From assembly GCA_905221615.1 (NCBI GenBank), contig CAJNDT010005735.1, positions 62,001 through 126,000 of the forward strand: a DNA stretch of 64,000 bases, given 5' to 3'. The translations under genes and the position numbers were made by a program. This document shows, piece after piece, positions 50,438 to 60,913 of this stretch (the stretch's first letter is position 1; each line of letters opens with the position of its first letter). A model generated the notes under the pieces. That model was not told the DNA's origin and searched no databases. It worked only from the letters and a program-made list of their open reading frames with translations. The stretch is from Symbiodinium sp. CCMP2592. Lineage: Eukaryota; Sar; Dinophyceae; Suessiales; Symbiodiniaceae.

Positions 50438-50793
50438 CACTTGGTGCAGACGCTGGTTCGAAGCAGTAAAGAGGCACCGATTTCTCAAACTCTCGCCACT
50501 ATGGCTTCACAGGCTGGTTAGGACTTTGCTACCCTAACTGTACCCTTGTCGCTTTAGCGGGCTCAGCCAAAAAACTTCGATATGCTCATCTTGCATCCGC
50601 GTTTAGGATGCTCAAAGAAGCATGTTGAAGCAAGCACTTTAAGGGCTCGCTGTCACGAGAGTGTGTTCGCTGTCAAGAGAGTGTTAAACAAACTCGCACC
50701 TCTAGCCCCAGGCCTGTTGCCCAGGATCTCCTGGAAGTCTGTTCGCCTCAGGCGCGGTGTGGATTCTATCATCCCGAGAGAAACGGAGAGGGA
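50438..50793 (-). repeat. Penelope-like terminal repeat P, 5' copy
   Basis: It matches 46770-47125. It precedes the ORF1 ATG by 30 bases and probably holds promoter and leader. At 50794 it passes directly into the minisatellite. Confidence 0.9.
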
Positions 50794-51880
50794 CGGAGAG
50801 GGAGAGGGACGGAGAGGGACGGAGAGGGAGAGGGACGGAGAGGGACGGAGAGCGGAGAGGGACGGAGAGGGACGGAGAGGGACGGAGAGGGACGGAGAGG
50901 GACCGGAGAGGGACGGAGAGGGACGGAGAGGGACGGAGAGGGACGGAGAGGGACGGAGAGGGACGGAGAGGGACGGAGAGGGACGGAGAGGGACGAGAGG
51001 GACGGAGGGACGGAGAGGGAGAGGGAGAGGAGAGGGAGAGGGAGGGACGGAGAGGGACGGAGAGGGAGGGAGGGAGAGGGAGAGAGAGAGGAGAGGAGAG
51101 GGAGGGACGGAGGAGGGACGGAGAGGGACGGAGACGGAGAGGGACGGAGAGGGACGGAGAGGACGGAGGGAGGGAGGGACGGAGAGGGACGGAGGGAGGA
51201 GGGACGGGAGGAGAGGAGACGGAGAGGGAGAGGGAGACGGAGCGACGGAGGACGGAGAGGGACGGAGAGGGACGGAGAGGGACGGAGAGGGACCGACGGA
51301 GAGGGACGGAGAGGGACGGAGAGGAGAGGGACGGAGAGGGAGAGGGACGGAGAGAGAGACGGAGAGGGGAGGAGACGGAGAGGGAGAGAGGGACGGAGAG
51401 GAGAGGGGAGAGGGACGGAGAGGGACGGAGAGGGACGGAGAGGGACGGAGAGGGACGGAGAGGGACGGAGAGGAGAGGGAGAGGGACGGAGAGGGAGAGG
51501 GACGGAGAGGGACGGAGAGGGAGAGGGAGAGGGACGGAGAGGGACGGAGGGACGGAGAGGGACGGAGAGGGACGGAGAGGGACGAGAGAGGGACGGAGAG
51601 GGAGGGAGGGACGGAGAGGGACGGAGAGGGACGGAGAGAGACGGAGAGGGATGGAGAGGGACGGAGAGGGACGGAGAGGGACGGAGAGGGAGAGGGACGG
51701 AGAGGGACGGAGAGGGACGGAGAGGGAGGGACGGAGAGGGACGGAGAGGGACGGAGAGGGACGGAGAGGGAGAGGGACGGAGAGGGAGGGACGGAGAGGG
51801 ACGGAGAGGGAGAGGGACGGAGAGGGAGAGGGACGGAGAGGGACGGAGAGAGACGGAGAGGGACGGAGAGGGACGGAGAG
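50794..51880. repeat. 10-bp minisatellite GGACGGAGAG
   Basis: About 1.09 kb of GGACGGAGAG units with 6-base GGAGAG-type insertions. The first unit is contiguous with CGGAGAGGGA at the end of repeat P, so it grew from the element end. Long ORFs on both strands (Arg/Glu/Gly or Ser/Leu/Pro) are artefacts of the repeat. Confidence 0.95.
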
Positions 51881-52052
51881 TTAGGGTTGAGTAGGGGCAC
51901 CCCAAACCCCTAAACCCTCAACCCTAAACCCTGAACCCTAAACCCTAACCCCTTACTGTTAACGCTTTATTGTTTTGAGCTTTTGGAGTCCCGGGTTCAG
52001 GGTTTAGTCTGGGGCTGAGGACTTAGGAGTTTGGGCTCAGGGGAATGGAAGC
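51881..52052. repeat. 172-bp flanking duplication X, right copy
   Basis: Partner of 46597-46768, starting at the first base after the minisatellite. Differences include AACCCCAAACCCTTAA versus CACCCCAAACCCCTAA. Confidence 0.85.
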
Positions 52053-53499
52053 AAAAAGATAACTTGGTGGGGATATCATATAGCGTGTAAATCCTATTGT
52101 ACCCTACATCCTAAAGCCTGAAACTCCCTAAAAACCCCTAAACCCTGAAAAAGAGCCCTAATCCCTAAACCCTAAACCCCAAACCCTAAACCCTAAACCC
52201 TGAAAAAGAAGCTGCGCAAAAGCCCGGGCGTCCGAAGGGATCGGGATGCTCCGCGGCCTCCCACATGTGCGACACGGAAATCACGCGCTGCTGCTGTGGA
52301 TCTCTGAGCATGGCCTTTGCCCAGGTTACCACCTCATGGGTACAGGGTTCCTTCAAGGGATCTATAGGGTTCCTTAAAGGGATCTATAGGGTTTAGGATT
52401 AACTATAACCTTAGTTTCCACCTCATGGGTTCAGGGTTTAGGGCTGGAGATTGATGTCAGGGCTGAGGGGAAACTGAACCAGATAGGGGCCACGAACCCG
52501 AATGCAGACACGCGTAACGCGTATATCGCATCCCCTGTAGGGCCGTTCTCTGACTGTTTAAAAGAAACCTAGCCAGTGCGAGCCGCCGATCTTTTTTTTC
52601 CGCAGAGATGCTTCACAGTCCTTGCGATGAACATGAGAAAAAAAAGGAAAAAAGTAAAAAAAAAAAAAAAAAAAAGATATCGCATCCCCTAAGGAAAATA
52701 GCAGGAGAAGTGATCATGCAACAATGAGCGAACTGGACGCGTGCGAGACGCGCCTCCTGTGGAGTTTCCCCTTAGCTTGGCGGATTCACAACGCAGTCGG
52801 GACGCGCGTTCTGTGTAGTTTCTTCTTTAGCTTGGCGGATTCAGAACGCAGTCGGGACGCGCGTCCTGTGGGGTTTCCCCTTAACAGCGCTGCGCGACAC
52901 ACCTCGCGTCACACGCGGGCGCTTGCGGACGCTTGCGGACGCTTGCGGACGCTTTGCAGACGCTTCGCGAACGCTTTAACCACGATCGCTGGTCACCTGC
53001 TGGACCCCTGGACCCCAATCTCTTAAACGGGAACCCTTCTGCAGAGCATTCGGGAAAAAAGAGAGAGGGAGACTTCAAAATAGCAGCCCTTTCTGGGGGT
53101 CTCTTGGAACAAGGAGCTCTGTAGAGTCCGGGTCTCTCTCTGCAAAGATCCAAGCTGCAAACTGAAAACTGCTGAACAGGAAGGTAGGAGCCAGTTGCCT
53201 ATAAAGTGGTTTGCTGTCCCTTACGCCTTCGATAAACCTCGCAGTACTGTCAATCCGGTGTCTTACTGGTAAGACAACATAGGGGCCGTTTAATTAAAGA
53301 GAAGGACTTTGGGGGGGTATAATAGACTTCAATCATAACCAGATAGTTATTCAAAATTAACTGGGCTCATAAGGATGAAAAAGCGAGTATGGAAAGCCGG
53401 GGTGGCTTCTCTCGAGGGTTCTTGGGAAGCTTTCCCTAAACCCTATAACCTTGACTCCGATGCCCTAAACCCATGCTTCGCATGAGCAACTTCTATAAT
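52053..53499. other. spacer with telomere-like words and short tandem repeats
   Basis: It holds a telomere-like array near 52130-52205, an A20 tract at 52657-52676, a 54-bp tandem repeat (starts near 52747, 52801 and 52856; GACGCGCGT..CTGTG and CTTGGCGGATTC) and GCGGACGCTT repeated near 52920-52960. No gene was supported. Confidence 0.6.
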
Positions 53500-53861
53500 G
53501 GTGGTGCGCAACTTCTACTAGGATGCCCAGCAACCTAGGAATAAAAAGGGCTGCCTCTTTCTTTGGTATTGGGGAACTTTAGAAGGAACCAGGACTACTA
53601 AAAGGGAATAGGGGTACTACTGGGCATCCTAGTCGATGGTAGGAGTTCCAGGTACAACCCTCGGGAGACCCATGGCTTTTCTCTAGGTTCGGGGACATAT
53701 ACTTGAGCTAAAACCTTGGGTTAATATGGGTGCCGCGAACCGTGAGACTATCATTCTGCGGCTTCTGTTTTTGTTCTATGGTTCTTGTTGGTGTTTGGCA
53801 TGGTCGATGCTTATCACAATTTATGTTTGCCTCATTCTCTGAGACGATTCCAGCCCTCCCT

Positions 53862-53967
53862 ATAGTCTCCATTGTAGTTCCTTTTTTGGGGTTACCTTAT
53901 AGGATCCTTAATATATAATTGGTTAAACCAAAAAAAAGAACTACAATGGAGACTATAGGTCCGGTCC
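53862..53967. mobile_element. hairpin element, single copy
   Basis: CTATAGTCTCCATTGTAGTT pairs with AACTACAATGGAGACTATAG. The interior is AT-rich. Its structure is that of a MITE. Confidence 0.7.
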
Positions 53968-54529
53968 TCCCCACCTCTGCATGACTGAGGAGCGCCGACC
54001 AACCCGAGCGTGTCTTCATCTTCTCCGCCTCTTGCCGACGTGGCCAAACGCCCCTGGACTCATGCAACTCCTCGGTGCGTCGAAGCCCTAAACCCTAAAC
54101 CCTAAACCGAAGTCTAGGTTCAGCTTAGTGCTACGAGTTCAAGGTTTCATGACTGAGCTATTCAAAAGGGTATAACTCTCATATGCTCAGTGGTGTGGGG
54201 CGTATCAAGCTCCGACCCGAAAGCCCTAAAACCAACAGCCTACAACCCTCAATGCCGAATACATCCCTGGACGCTGAAGCCTAAACCCTTTAACCGAAAA
54301 TCCTAAACCCTCAACTCGAAGCCCCCTTTACTGTGACATAAGGGAAAGGCCCAAATATAATAGGTACAGCATTTCAGTAGGGCTTTGGGACATATCGTAC
54401 TGCAGCTATGACAAGCATCCCACAAGGCGATAGCATGACGACGTACTCAAGCTTAGATAGTATCAGGATGATAACATCGAAGCCTAACTAACTAACACGT
54501 TTAGTCCTTACGGTTTCTTCATACATTTA

Positions 54530-54565
54530 TATATATATATATATATATATTTATTTATTTATTTA

Positions 54566-54628
<63 letters not shown>

Positions 54629-54668
54629 GTATGTATATATATATATATATATGTATATATATACATAC
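54530..54668. repeat. (TA)n microsatellite
   Basis: TA runs with TTTA and GTA interruptions. Tyr/Ile ORFs across it are artefacts. Confidence 0.9.
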
Positions 54669-55021
54669 TGCGAAGGAGCCCAAAAAACCTGCAGATCGAG
54701 CAAGGGCTCTCGCAGGAACTCCAGACGCACGAGTCGGATGTCTGCCTCCAGCAAGCTATGCCCCCAAAGCCCGGAAAGCCCTAAACCCTGAACCCTAAAC
54801 CCTGAATCACTGAACCCCAGCTCCTAAGCCCCTAAAGCCCTAAACCCTGAACCCTAAACCTCAAATCACTGAACCCCAACCCCTAAACCCTAAACCTTTT
54901 AAGCCCCAACCTCTAAGCCCAAACCCTTGATGCCTCCAGCAAGAAGAGCGCCAAGTGCATTGGGTCTGCCAACTGTCGCTTTGCTGAGCCGCTTGGCGTC
55001 CTGCGAAGACGCGACTTAGGG

Positions 55022-55140
55022 TTGGAGTTTAGGGTTCAGGGTTTAGGGTTTAGGGTTTGGGGGTTTAGGGTTTAGGGTTTGGGGGTTGAGGATTTAGGAT
55101 TTAGGGGTTTAAGGTTTAGGGCTTAGGGTTTAGGGTTTTT
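55022..55140 (+). repeat. telomere-like TTTAGGG array
   Basis: About ten TTTAGGG or near-TTTAGGG units with GGGGGTTTAGGG variants. One of the denser arrays of the region. Confidence 0.85.
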
Positions 55141-55300
55141 TTAGCTGCCCTGGGCGCGGACTATACAACGTCCCTCCCGTTGGCGGTTTAGGGGTTTAGG
55201 GTTTGGGGGTTTAGGGTTTAGGGTTGAGGGCATTGGCCTTCGGGTTTCGGGTGCGGGAGATCGCTTTGCCCTGCCTCCTCTGCCAGGTGTCGATTTCAAC

Positions 55301-55408
55301 CAAGAGACTCCAATATCCCTTAACTAAGGAATATTCCTGAAACTATAGTAGGATCCCTAGTATGATTTGAGGAATATTCCTTAATTAAGGGATAGTGGAG
55401 TCTCTAGG
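55301..55408. mobile_element. hairpin MITE, family B, copy 3
   Basis: CAAGAGACTCCAATATCCC to GGAGTCTCTAGG with AAGGAATATTCC arms. Flanks AAC on both sides. Confidence 0.75.
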
Positions 55409-55545
55409 AACAGTCTCCCCAAATTGCGCCATAAGGGAAGTTGAAACTTAACCCGAATAGATACCGAGTCTAAACTCCCACAGCCCCCGAACCCGAAACC
55501 GTAATCGCAGTCAGGGCTTGAGGTACGGCCTCCAAACTCGAATAA

Positions 55546-55655
55546 TGCAGGAACCTGATTAAGAAACCCTGGGCCTATAACACCAAAATAGTAGGGATCG
55601 GAACCCTAAGAAAAGCCCAAGGCTTCTTGATCAGGTTCCTATATTATAGAGGTCG
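55546..55655. mobile_element. hairpin element, single copy
   Basis: AATGCAGGAACCTGATTAAG and CTTGATCAGGTTCCTATATT are near-complements enclosing about 65 bases. Confidence 0.6.
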
Positions 55656-55852
55656 ACATGAGTGTATCAGCGAACCCTGCTCAGGAATAGTAACAGTACT
55701 AAGGGCTTCACTGTGGACTAGGATTCTGATGTAATCTATGCTGTGATCATATTCGGGCATAACTCTTAGACTTAGTCAAGCTTCTACCTTAAACTTGCAG
55801 CCCTAACCTCTAAAGAAGGGGATATGACTGCGAAGACTTCCGACTCAGACCC

Positions 55853-56001
55853 CCCAGAGACTCCAATAGCCCCTAATTAAGGAATATTCCTTAAATTTTA
55901 TTAGGATTAATATGCTTTAAGGAATATTCCTTAAATTGTAAGAGGATCCCTATTATGCTTTAAGGAATATCCCTTAATTAAGGGATATTGGAGTCTCTGG
56001 G
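55853..56001. mobile_element. hairpin MITE, family B, copy 4 with an extra arm
   Basis: CCCAGAGACTCCAATAGCCC to GGAGTCTCTGGG. The core AAGGAATATTCCTTAAA is present twice, giving 149 bp instead of about 108. Confidence 0.75.
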
Positions 56002-56116
56002 CCCTACATTCTGGGACTTTGCGGAGGGGGGGGCGAGACTGCAGGACATCCGCGAAAACCTCTGGAAGAAGTCGTCGGGTTCGTTTGAGAGTTTCCGAAA
56101 GTAGGGGACCCTAATA

Positions 56117-56219
56117 TGCTGCTGATGATATAAGTCCTGCATTACCTTAAGGACCCTAGACTATGGGAACTATGGTATGTTCCTTATTATGGGTGATGCA
56201 GGATTTATATCATCAACCG
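56117..56219. mobile_element. hairpin MITE, family E, copy 2
   Basis: GATGATATAAGTCCTGCATTA to GCAGGATTTATATCATCAACCG, right flank TA. The simple form of the family, without the insert of copy 1. Confidence 0.75.
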
Positions 56220-56539
56220 TAGTACCCTAAATCGTAGGATCCTTATTATAAGGACCCCAAGACAAGGCTCCCCGAATTTTCGGAAACTCGCATTTGCTCT
56301 TTGGGGTCCAGTAGGGTTTCTATACCCCCCTTAGAACCATAATAAAAATAATATGTCCAATATTCTCTTGGGTTTTATAAGAACACAAATAAAAAATGAG
56401 TCTTAAGGAGACTATAGGTTTAGGGTGGTTTGGGATGCATAGCTTCACTGCGAGCGTCGAAGGTGAAACCCGCGAAAGATGGCACACGGGATAAGGATAA
56501 TGTGTGTTGGGCTTGTCTCTGCTGAACCTCAAGAACGTA

Positions 56540-56662
56540 CTTGGAGGATCAGGGGACTTAGTAAGTTAAGTTAGGTTACAAGTACCTTAATTGGTTATAA
56601 GTACTTGTAAGTATGGTTGCCTTGATTATAGCCCTAGTTGCTAAGTCCCATGATCCTTCAAA
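56540..56662. mobile_element. hairpin MITE, family A, copy 6
   Basis: CTTGGAGGATCAGGGGACTT to CCCATGATCCTTCAAA, TA on both sides. Confidence 0.75.
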
Positions 56663-57455
56663 TAGGGACCCCAAACCCAAGACCCCAAACTACTTCCGTC
56701 TTTTTGCTTTTGAAAGGTCCTGATGCTCATTGCGAGTCTGAAGCAGCAGAGGAGTGTGACCGACGTGACACCGTACGCGGCTGACGTCGCCGGTCCTGGC
56801 AAAGTTTAACATAGGGGCCTTGATAATATGATAGGCTTTCGGGGATTCTAGGGTCTCGTATAGTATAGTAAAGGTATCAGAAGGAGCCCTCTGCAATGGT
56901 ATTCTTACTTCTTCCGGCTTGTTTTTATTCGCAACGGCATTGGCCAGTCTTCCACTTCAGACTAGAGCGAACTATCGATGGCCGTTTCTATACTCGAAAG
57001 GTTCAGTACTCCTTCCTTGCGTTTACGTTTACGGTTGATAGAACCGTAGGATCTTTGACATGCGCGAGCACAGATTGCAGATTTGCTCCGAGTTGCCGTT
57101 AACGCAACACTCGCTCTGGACACCAGATAAGAATGATAAGAAGGACCCAACAAACATGCCTTGATGCACATTCCAAAATCACACACTGAAGACCCTAAAC
57201 CCCTAAACCCTAAACGTTAATGGGCAGGGCTCTGGGCCCCCGAATCCCGTGAACCGTAAACCCTGCAAATGTAGGACTCCTAAACCATCACCCCAAACGT
57301 AAATCCCTGAACCCCCACACCCATGAACCAAATCCCTACACCCGAACAACCGCAAAACCCCCAAAACCTTAAACCTTGAAGCCCAAAGCCATCAGAAATC
57401 CCTTTCTTGAACCTCTTTGAACCCTCTGCAAACCCAAAAACACAATTAAACCCTA

Positions 57456-57568
57456 CAGTAGAAGCCAGAAAGTTGGCACATCAGTATCCTCATGCCCTGA
57501 AGATAATGTATAGGGAATCCCAGCACTAATCAGCCTAAATCCATGTTCCAACTTTCTGTGATTTACTG
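57456..57568. mobile_element. hairpin MITE, family D, copy 4
   Basis: CAGTAGAAGCCAGAAAGTTGG to CCAACTTTCTG..TTTACTG, TA both sides (57454-57455, 57569-57570). The left flank is TTAAACCCTA. Confidence 0.8.
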
Positions 57569-57871
57569 TACACCCCCCCCTAAAAAAATGAAAAAAAAAT
57601 ACCATTGGATAGCCTGAAAGGATGTCCAGCACCAGGATGCCGGGGCTGACCATCCACCGGGCGAAAGCCATGGCGGTCATCACGGGGAGGCCTGCTCTAA
57701 TGGGCGTAATATAGGGGCCTTAAGAAGTAGCATAGGGTTCATGCTAAAGGGGTCTATAGGGGGCTACTATGAGGGATCTATAAGGGTACTATACTATAGG
57801 GACCTCAGTAGTTAGAAGTGGCTTTAGTGGGATAGCCAAAAAAAGGCCTATGGTGGGCTTAGGATGCCGAA

Positions 57872-57980
57872 CTGAGAGACTCCAATATCCCTTAATTAAG
57901 GAATATTCCTTAAATTATAGTAGGATCCCTAATATGATTTAAGGAATATTCCTTAGTTAAGGGATATTGGAGTCTCTGGG
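57872..57980. mobile_element. hairpin MITE, family B, copy 5
   Basis: GAGAGACTCCAATATCCCTT to GGAGTCTCTGGG with the usual palindromic interior. Confidence 0.75.
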
Positions 57981-58976
57981 AACTTAATGTATGATTTGGG
58001 AGTCGAAGGTTAAGGGTTTTAGGCTGGGCCTCGGACTGATCACCAGCACCATCATCAGGTTTTTTTTTTTTACCCTCTTTTCCGTCTGCCCCGAAGTTTA
58101 GTAGGAACACCAGCTTGGGGAACCATCATCAGGGTTTGGGGTTTAGGGTTTAGGGTTTAGGGTTATCATCATCATCAGCGGCGGCATCGTCATCATCAGC
58201 ACCACCATCTTTGTCATCTAAATCGCTGTTTCAACCACCGCCACCCGTCTCGGATGCTGCAGACAGAGACACACGAAGACAGGTTGCAAGCACTACGCGG
58301 TTGCAAGTGGTACAAACATAAGAAGAAAACGATTACCACGACGAGGTCAATGAGCACGACCACGACTGGTTATAAACTCTATAAAGGTTTATAGATATAC
58401 TCTCGTACTGTACTATTGATCCATGAGCCTTGTGGCCCTGCAGCTTGGGGTTTGAGGGGCTTGCCGGAACAACGGGGGCTCTCTAGATTGACGATAAGTA
58501 GTAGTTGGAATGACGGGGTTTAGGACTTGGGTTTTAGGTTGAGGACTTACATATCAAGACTGTGTTTTGCAATACACTAGATAGCAAAACTTTGGAAACG
58601 TCAAGAATTCACCCAAGCTGCTCAAGCCAAGCACTGCCAAAGTCATCGTCGTGGCAAAGTCTGCCCGGCGACGAGGACTCCAGGCAAAGGGCCAGCACAA
58701 GCAACCTCAGGTGCACCAGGGTGCCAGGTTGGTTAAGTGTTAAGGGACAACAAGGCTCGGCAGTAGTCCCTAAACCCTAAACCCCAAACCCTAGACAGTA
58801 GTGTCTACATTATCCGTCTCCCCTAAACCCTAAACCCAAAAAACGCGCCCAATCTGACCTTACCAAAGGCCTAAAGGAGCCCTGCACAGACTCACCGAAA
58901 CCCTTTCATGAACCCTACGTCATGACATGGCTGAACAGCCTGGCCCAGCAATCCCTTGAAACTAAGTGTGCCTCGA

Positions 58977-59078
58977 CTTAGTTGCTGAGCTCATAGGCCC
59001 CAAAAAGTGCACACTTTGGGTTTTATAGTGGGTAATATTCTCCCAAAAAGTGTACAGTGTATCCACTCAGCTAGTAAG
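58977..59078. mobile_element. hairpin-like element, family G, copy 2
   Basis: CTTAGTTGCTGAGCTCATA to TATCCACTCAGCTAGTAAG. It shares AAAAAGTGTACA and TAGTGGGTAAT with copy 1. Confidence 0.7.
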
Positions 59079-59495
59079 TCTAGAAGCTGTTCCCATGGTT
59101 CAGTTTCACGAACGAGACCCCGAAACAGACAGAGATACAAGGGATAATGGCGACAACAAGGAAATCTATGCAAAGACACAGAAACGAAGATCACGTTTGA
59201 CGTTCGTCGGTGGCTCGTGCGAAAAGCAAGTTCGCAGAACGGGGTCCAGAGGCTTCTCGGCGTTTTGGGCTTCTCCCCATAACCCTAAACCCGACACCCT
59301 ATAGCTAAGTCCAGGGTTCAAGATTTCGGCGTGAACTTAGTGTCCGTATCGCGACCAACGATGTCCTCAACCTATTTGCACTCTTCGCAAGATTGCCCTG
59401 AAAAGCGCAGACTGGAAAGACCCAGGTTTGGGGCATAGGGCGGAGTCGGGCAGAGAGCTTGTTGGGAGTGGGCTAAAAATCAGGGCTTGCGATCC

Positions 59496-59602
59496 CAGAG
59501 ACTTAAATATCCCTTAATTAAGGAATATTCCTTGAATCATATTAGGGATCCTACTATAATTCGAGGAATATTCCTTAATTAAGGGATATTGGAGTCTCCG
59601 GG
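59496..59602. mobile_element. hairpin MITE, family B, copy 6
   Basis: CCCAGAGACTTAAATATCCC to GGAGTCTCCGGG, flanked by AT on both sides. Confidence 0.75.
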
Positions 59603-59689
59603 ATTTCCGGCATGCGCACTCAAGAGGATTCGGGAGGAGCGAGGAGCCCGGAGCATTCGGGCCGTTTTGATCTGAGGGTCCTGATTATA

Positions 59690-59835
59690 ACAGTAGAATA
59701 TAAGGTTCTAGTAGAATAGTATTATAGTAGTAGTTTAGTTGTATTATAGTTGTGTTTTTTCCTAGTATTATAGTATTATAGTAGTAAAATAGTTGTATTA
59801 TAGTAGTATTTAGTAGTATTATAATACTATTGGAC
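59690..59835. repeat. TAGTATTA-type low-complexity repeat
   Basis: Repeated TATTATAGTAGTA and TTATAGT words. Confidence 0.7.
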
Positions 59836-60098
59836 CTCAATCACAAAACTCAGGACTCGGGGCCTGGGCCGATACCACAACCCGAAGCCCCACTGAAGCT
59901 CAAACGAGGCCCCTAAAACCCCCTAAGCCCTCAACCCTGAAACCCGAAGCACTAAACTCCAGAAGCCCTAGGCCCTAGACTCTAGACCCAACACCCTGCA
60001 GACGATCAAAAGCAAATCGATGTCGAAGGCGCAAGCAGACGCTTTCCACAGAGACGTGCGAAGCGCAAAGAAGAGGAGAGCCTGGATGATTGGCTTCG

Positions 60099-60207
60099 TA
60101 CACAGAGCCTCCAACACCCCTGAATTAAGGAATAGACCTCGAAACAAATTAGGAATGCTATCGTCGTCTACGGTATCTTCCTTCGGGGGCTTGGAGGCTC
60201 TGGGTGC
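60099..60207. mobile_element. diverged family B relic
   Basis: CACAGAGCCTCCAACACCCC and GGCTTGGAGGCTCTGGGTG keep the inverted ends, and AATTAAGGAATA recalls the core. Heavily mutated. Confidence 0.5.
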
Positions 60208-60674
60208 ACAGGCCTCAAAACGCAAAGTAGGGCGCTGGGAGTGACTACCGGATACTTTGAGTACCATGAGAACTTAGTAAGTCACTTCAGCTTGGGATCT
60301 AAATGGGGAGTGTCTGAACTATACTTGGAGCCCTAAAACCCTCAAGATCTGCGCACCTGGACCTAAACCCCTAAACTGTCTCAGCCCTCAAGAACCTTCT
60401 AAAAGTCGGCATCAAGTCTGGACCACGGGGCAATGACCGCCACGGCACAGAAAAGTGCTCCGCTTACGGCCCAGCCGACCACAAAGTTCCTCGTGGACGC
60501 AACTTGGGGCTTTTGGGTTTAGGGTTTAGGGTTTGGGAGGGTTGGGTTTTATGGGTTTAGGGTTTATGGGTTTAAGGTTTTGGTGTTTTTTTGGGGATTT
60601 GGGCTTTGGGGTTTAAGGAATCAGATCTCGGGGTTTTGGGGTTTGTTGTTGAAGGTCGCAGGTCTCAGGTTTGG

Positions 60675-60766
60675 GTAGTTGTCAAAAAATTACGGTACCT
60701 TCTTGGGTACCCTAAATATTAGGTGCCGTATTGTAATGGGGACCCAAACATGGGCCATAATTTTGA
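60675..60766. mobile_element. hairpin element, family F, copy 1
   Basis: GGTAGTTGTCAAAAAATTACGG to CCATAATTTTGATATCT, with GGGTACCCTAAATATTAGGTG inside. Confidence 0.65.
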
Positions 60767-60799
60767 TATCTAAGGTTGAGGTCGGTGGCTTTGGATTTC

Positions 60800-60913
60800 C
60801 AGCAGAAGCCAGAAAGTTGGAACATCAGTATCCTCATGCCCTTAGGGCAAAGTATAGGGAATCCCAGCACTCATCATCCTATACCCCATGTTCCAACTTT
60901 CTGGGGTTCACTA
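60800..60913. mobile_element. hairpin MITE, family D, copy 5
   Basis: CAGCAGAAGCCAGAAAGTTGG to CCAACTTTCTGGGGTTCACTA. It is close to copy 4 in its interior (ATCAGTATCCTCATGCCCT). Confidence 0.75.

Larger units (their letters stand above)
46769..51880 (-). mobile_element. Penelope-like retroelement with terminal direct repeats
   Basis: Minus-strand order is minisatellite (51880-50794), direct repeat P (50793-50438), ORF1 with coiled and Gly-Lys-rich parts, RT ORF in two pieces, direct repeat P (47125-46770). Direct repeats of this kind (pLTRs from partial tandem copies) and the RT motifs fit Penelope-like elements. No GIY-YIG text was found after the RT, as in the endonuclease-deficient, telomere-associated Penelope groups, and the surroundings are telomere-like. 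The family call is by motif reading only. Confidence 0.65.

Noticed and set aside
50653..51913. Very long overlapping ORFs on both strands of the minisatellite
   Set aside because: A 10-bp repeat without stops gives open frames on every strand; the text is only Arg/Glu/Gly/Thr or Ser/Pro/Leu. Not coding.
46597..52052. X copies as LTRs of a larger retrotransposon
   Set aside because: No LTR-type ends or primer site, and the inner P repeats belong to a Penelope-like element.
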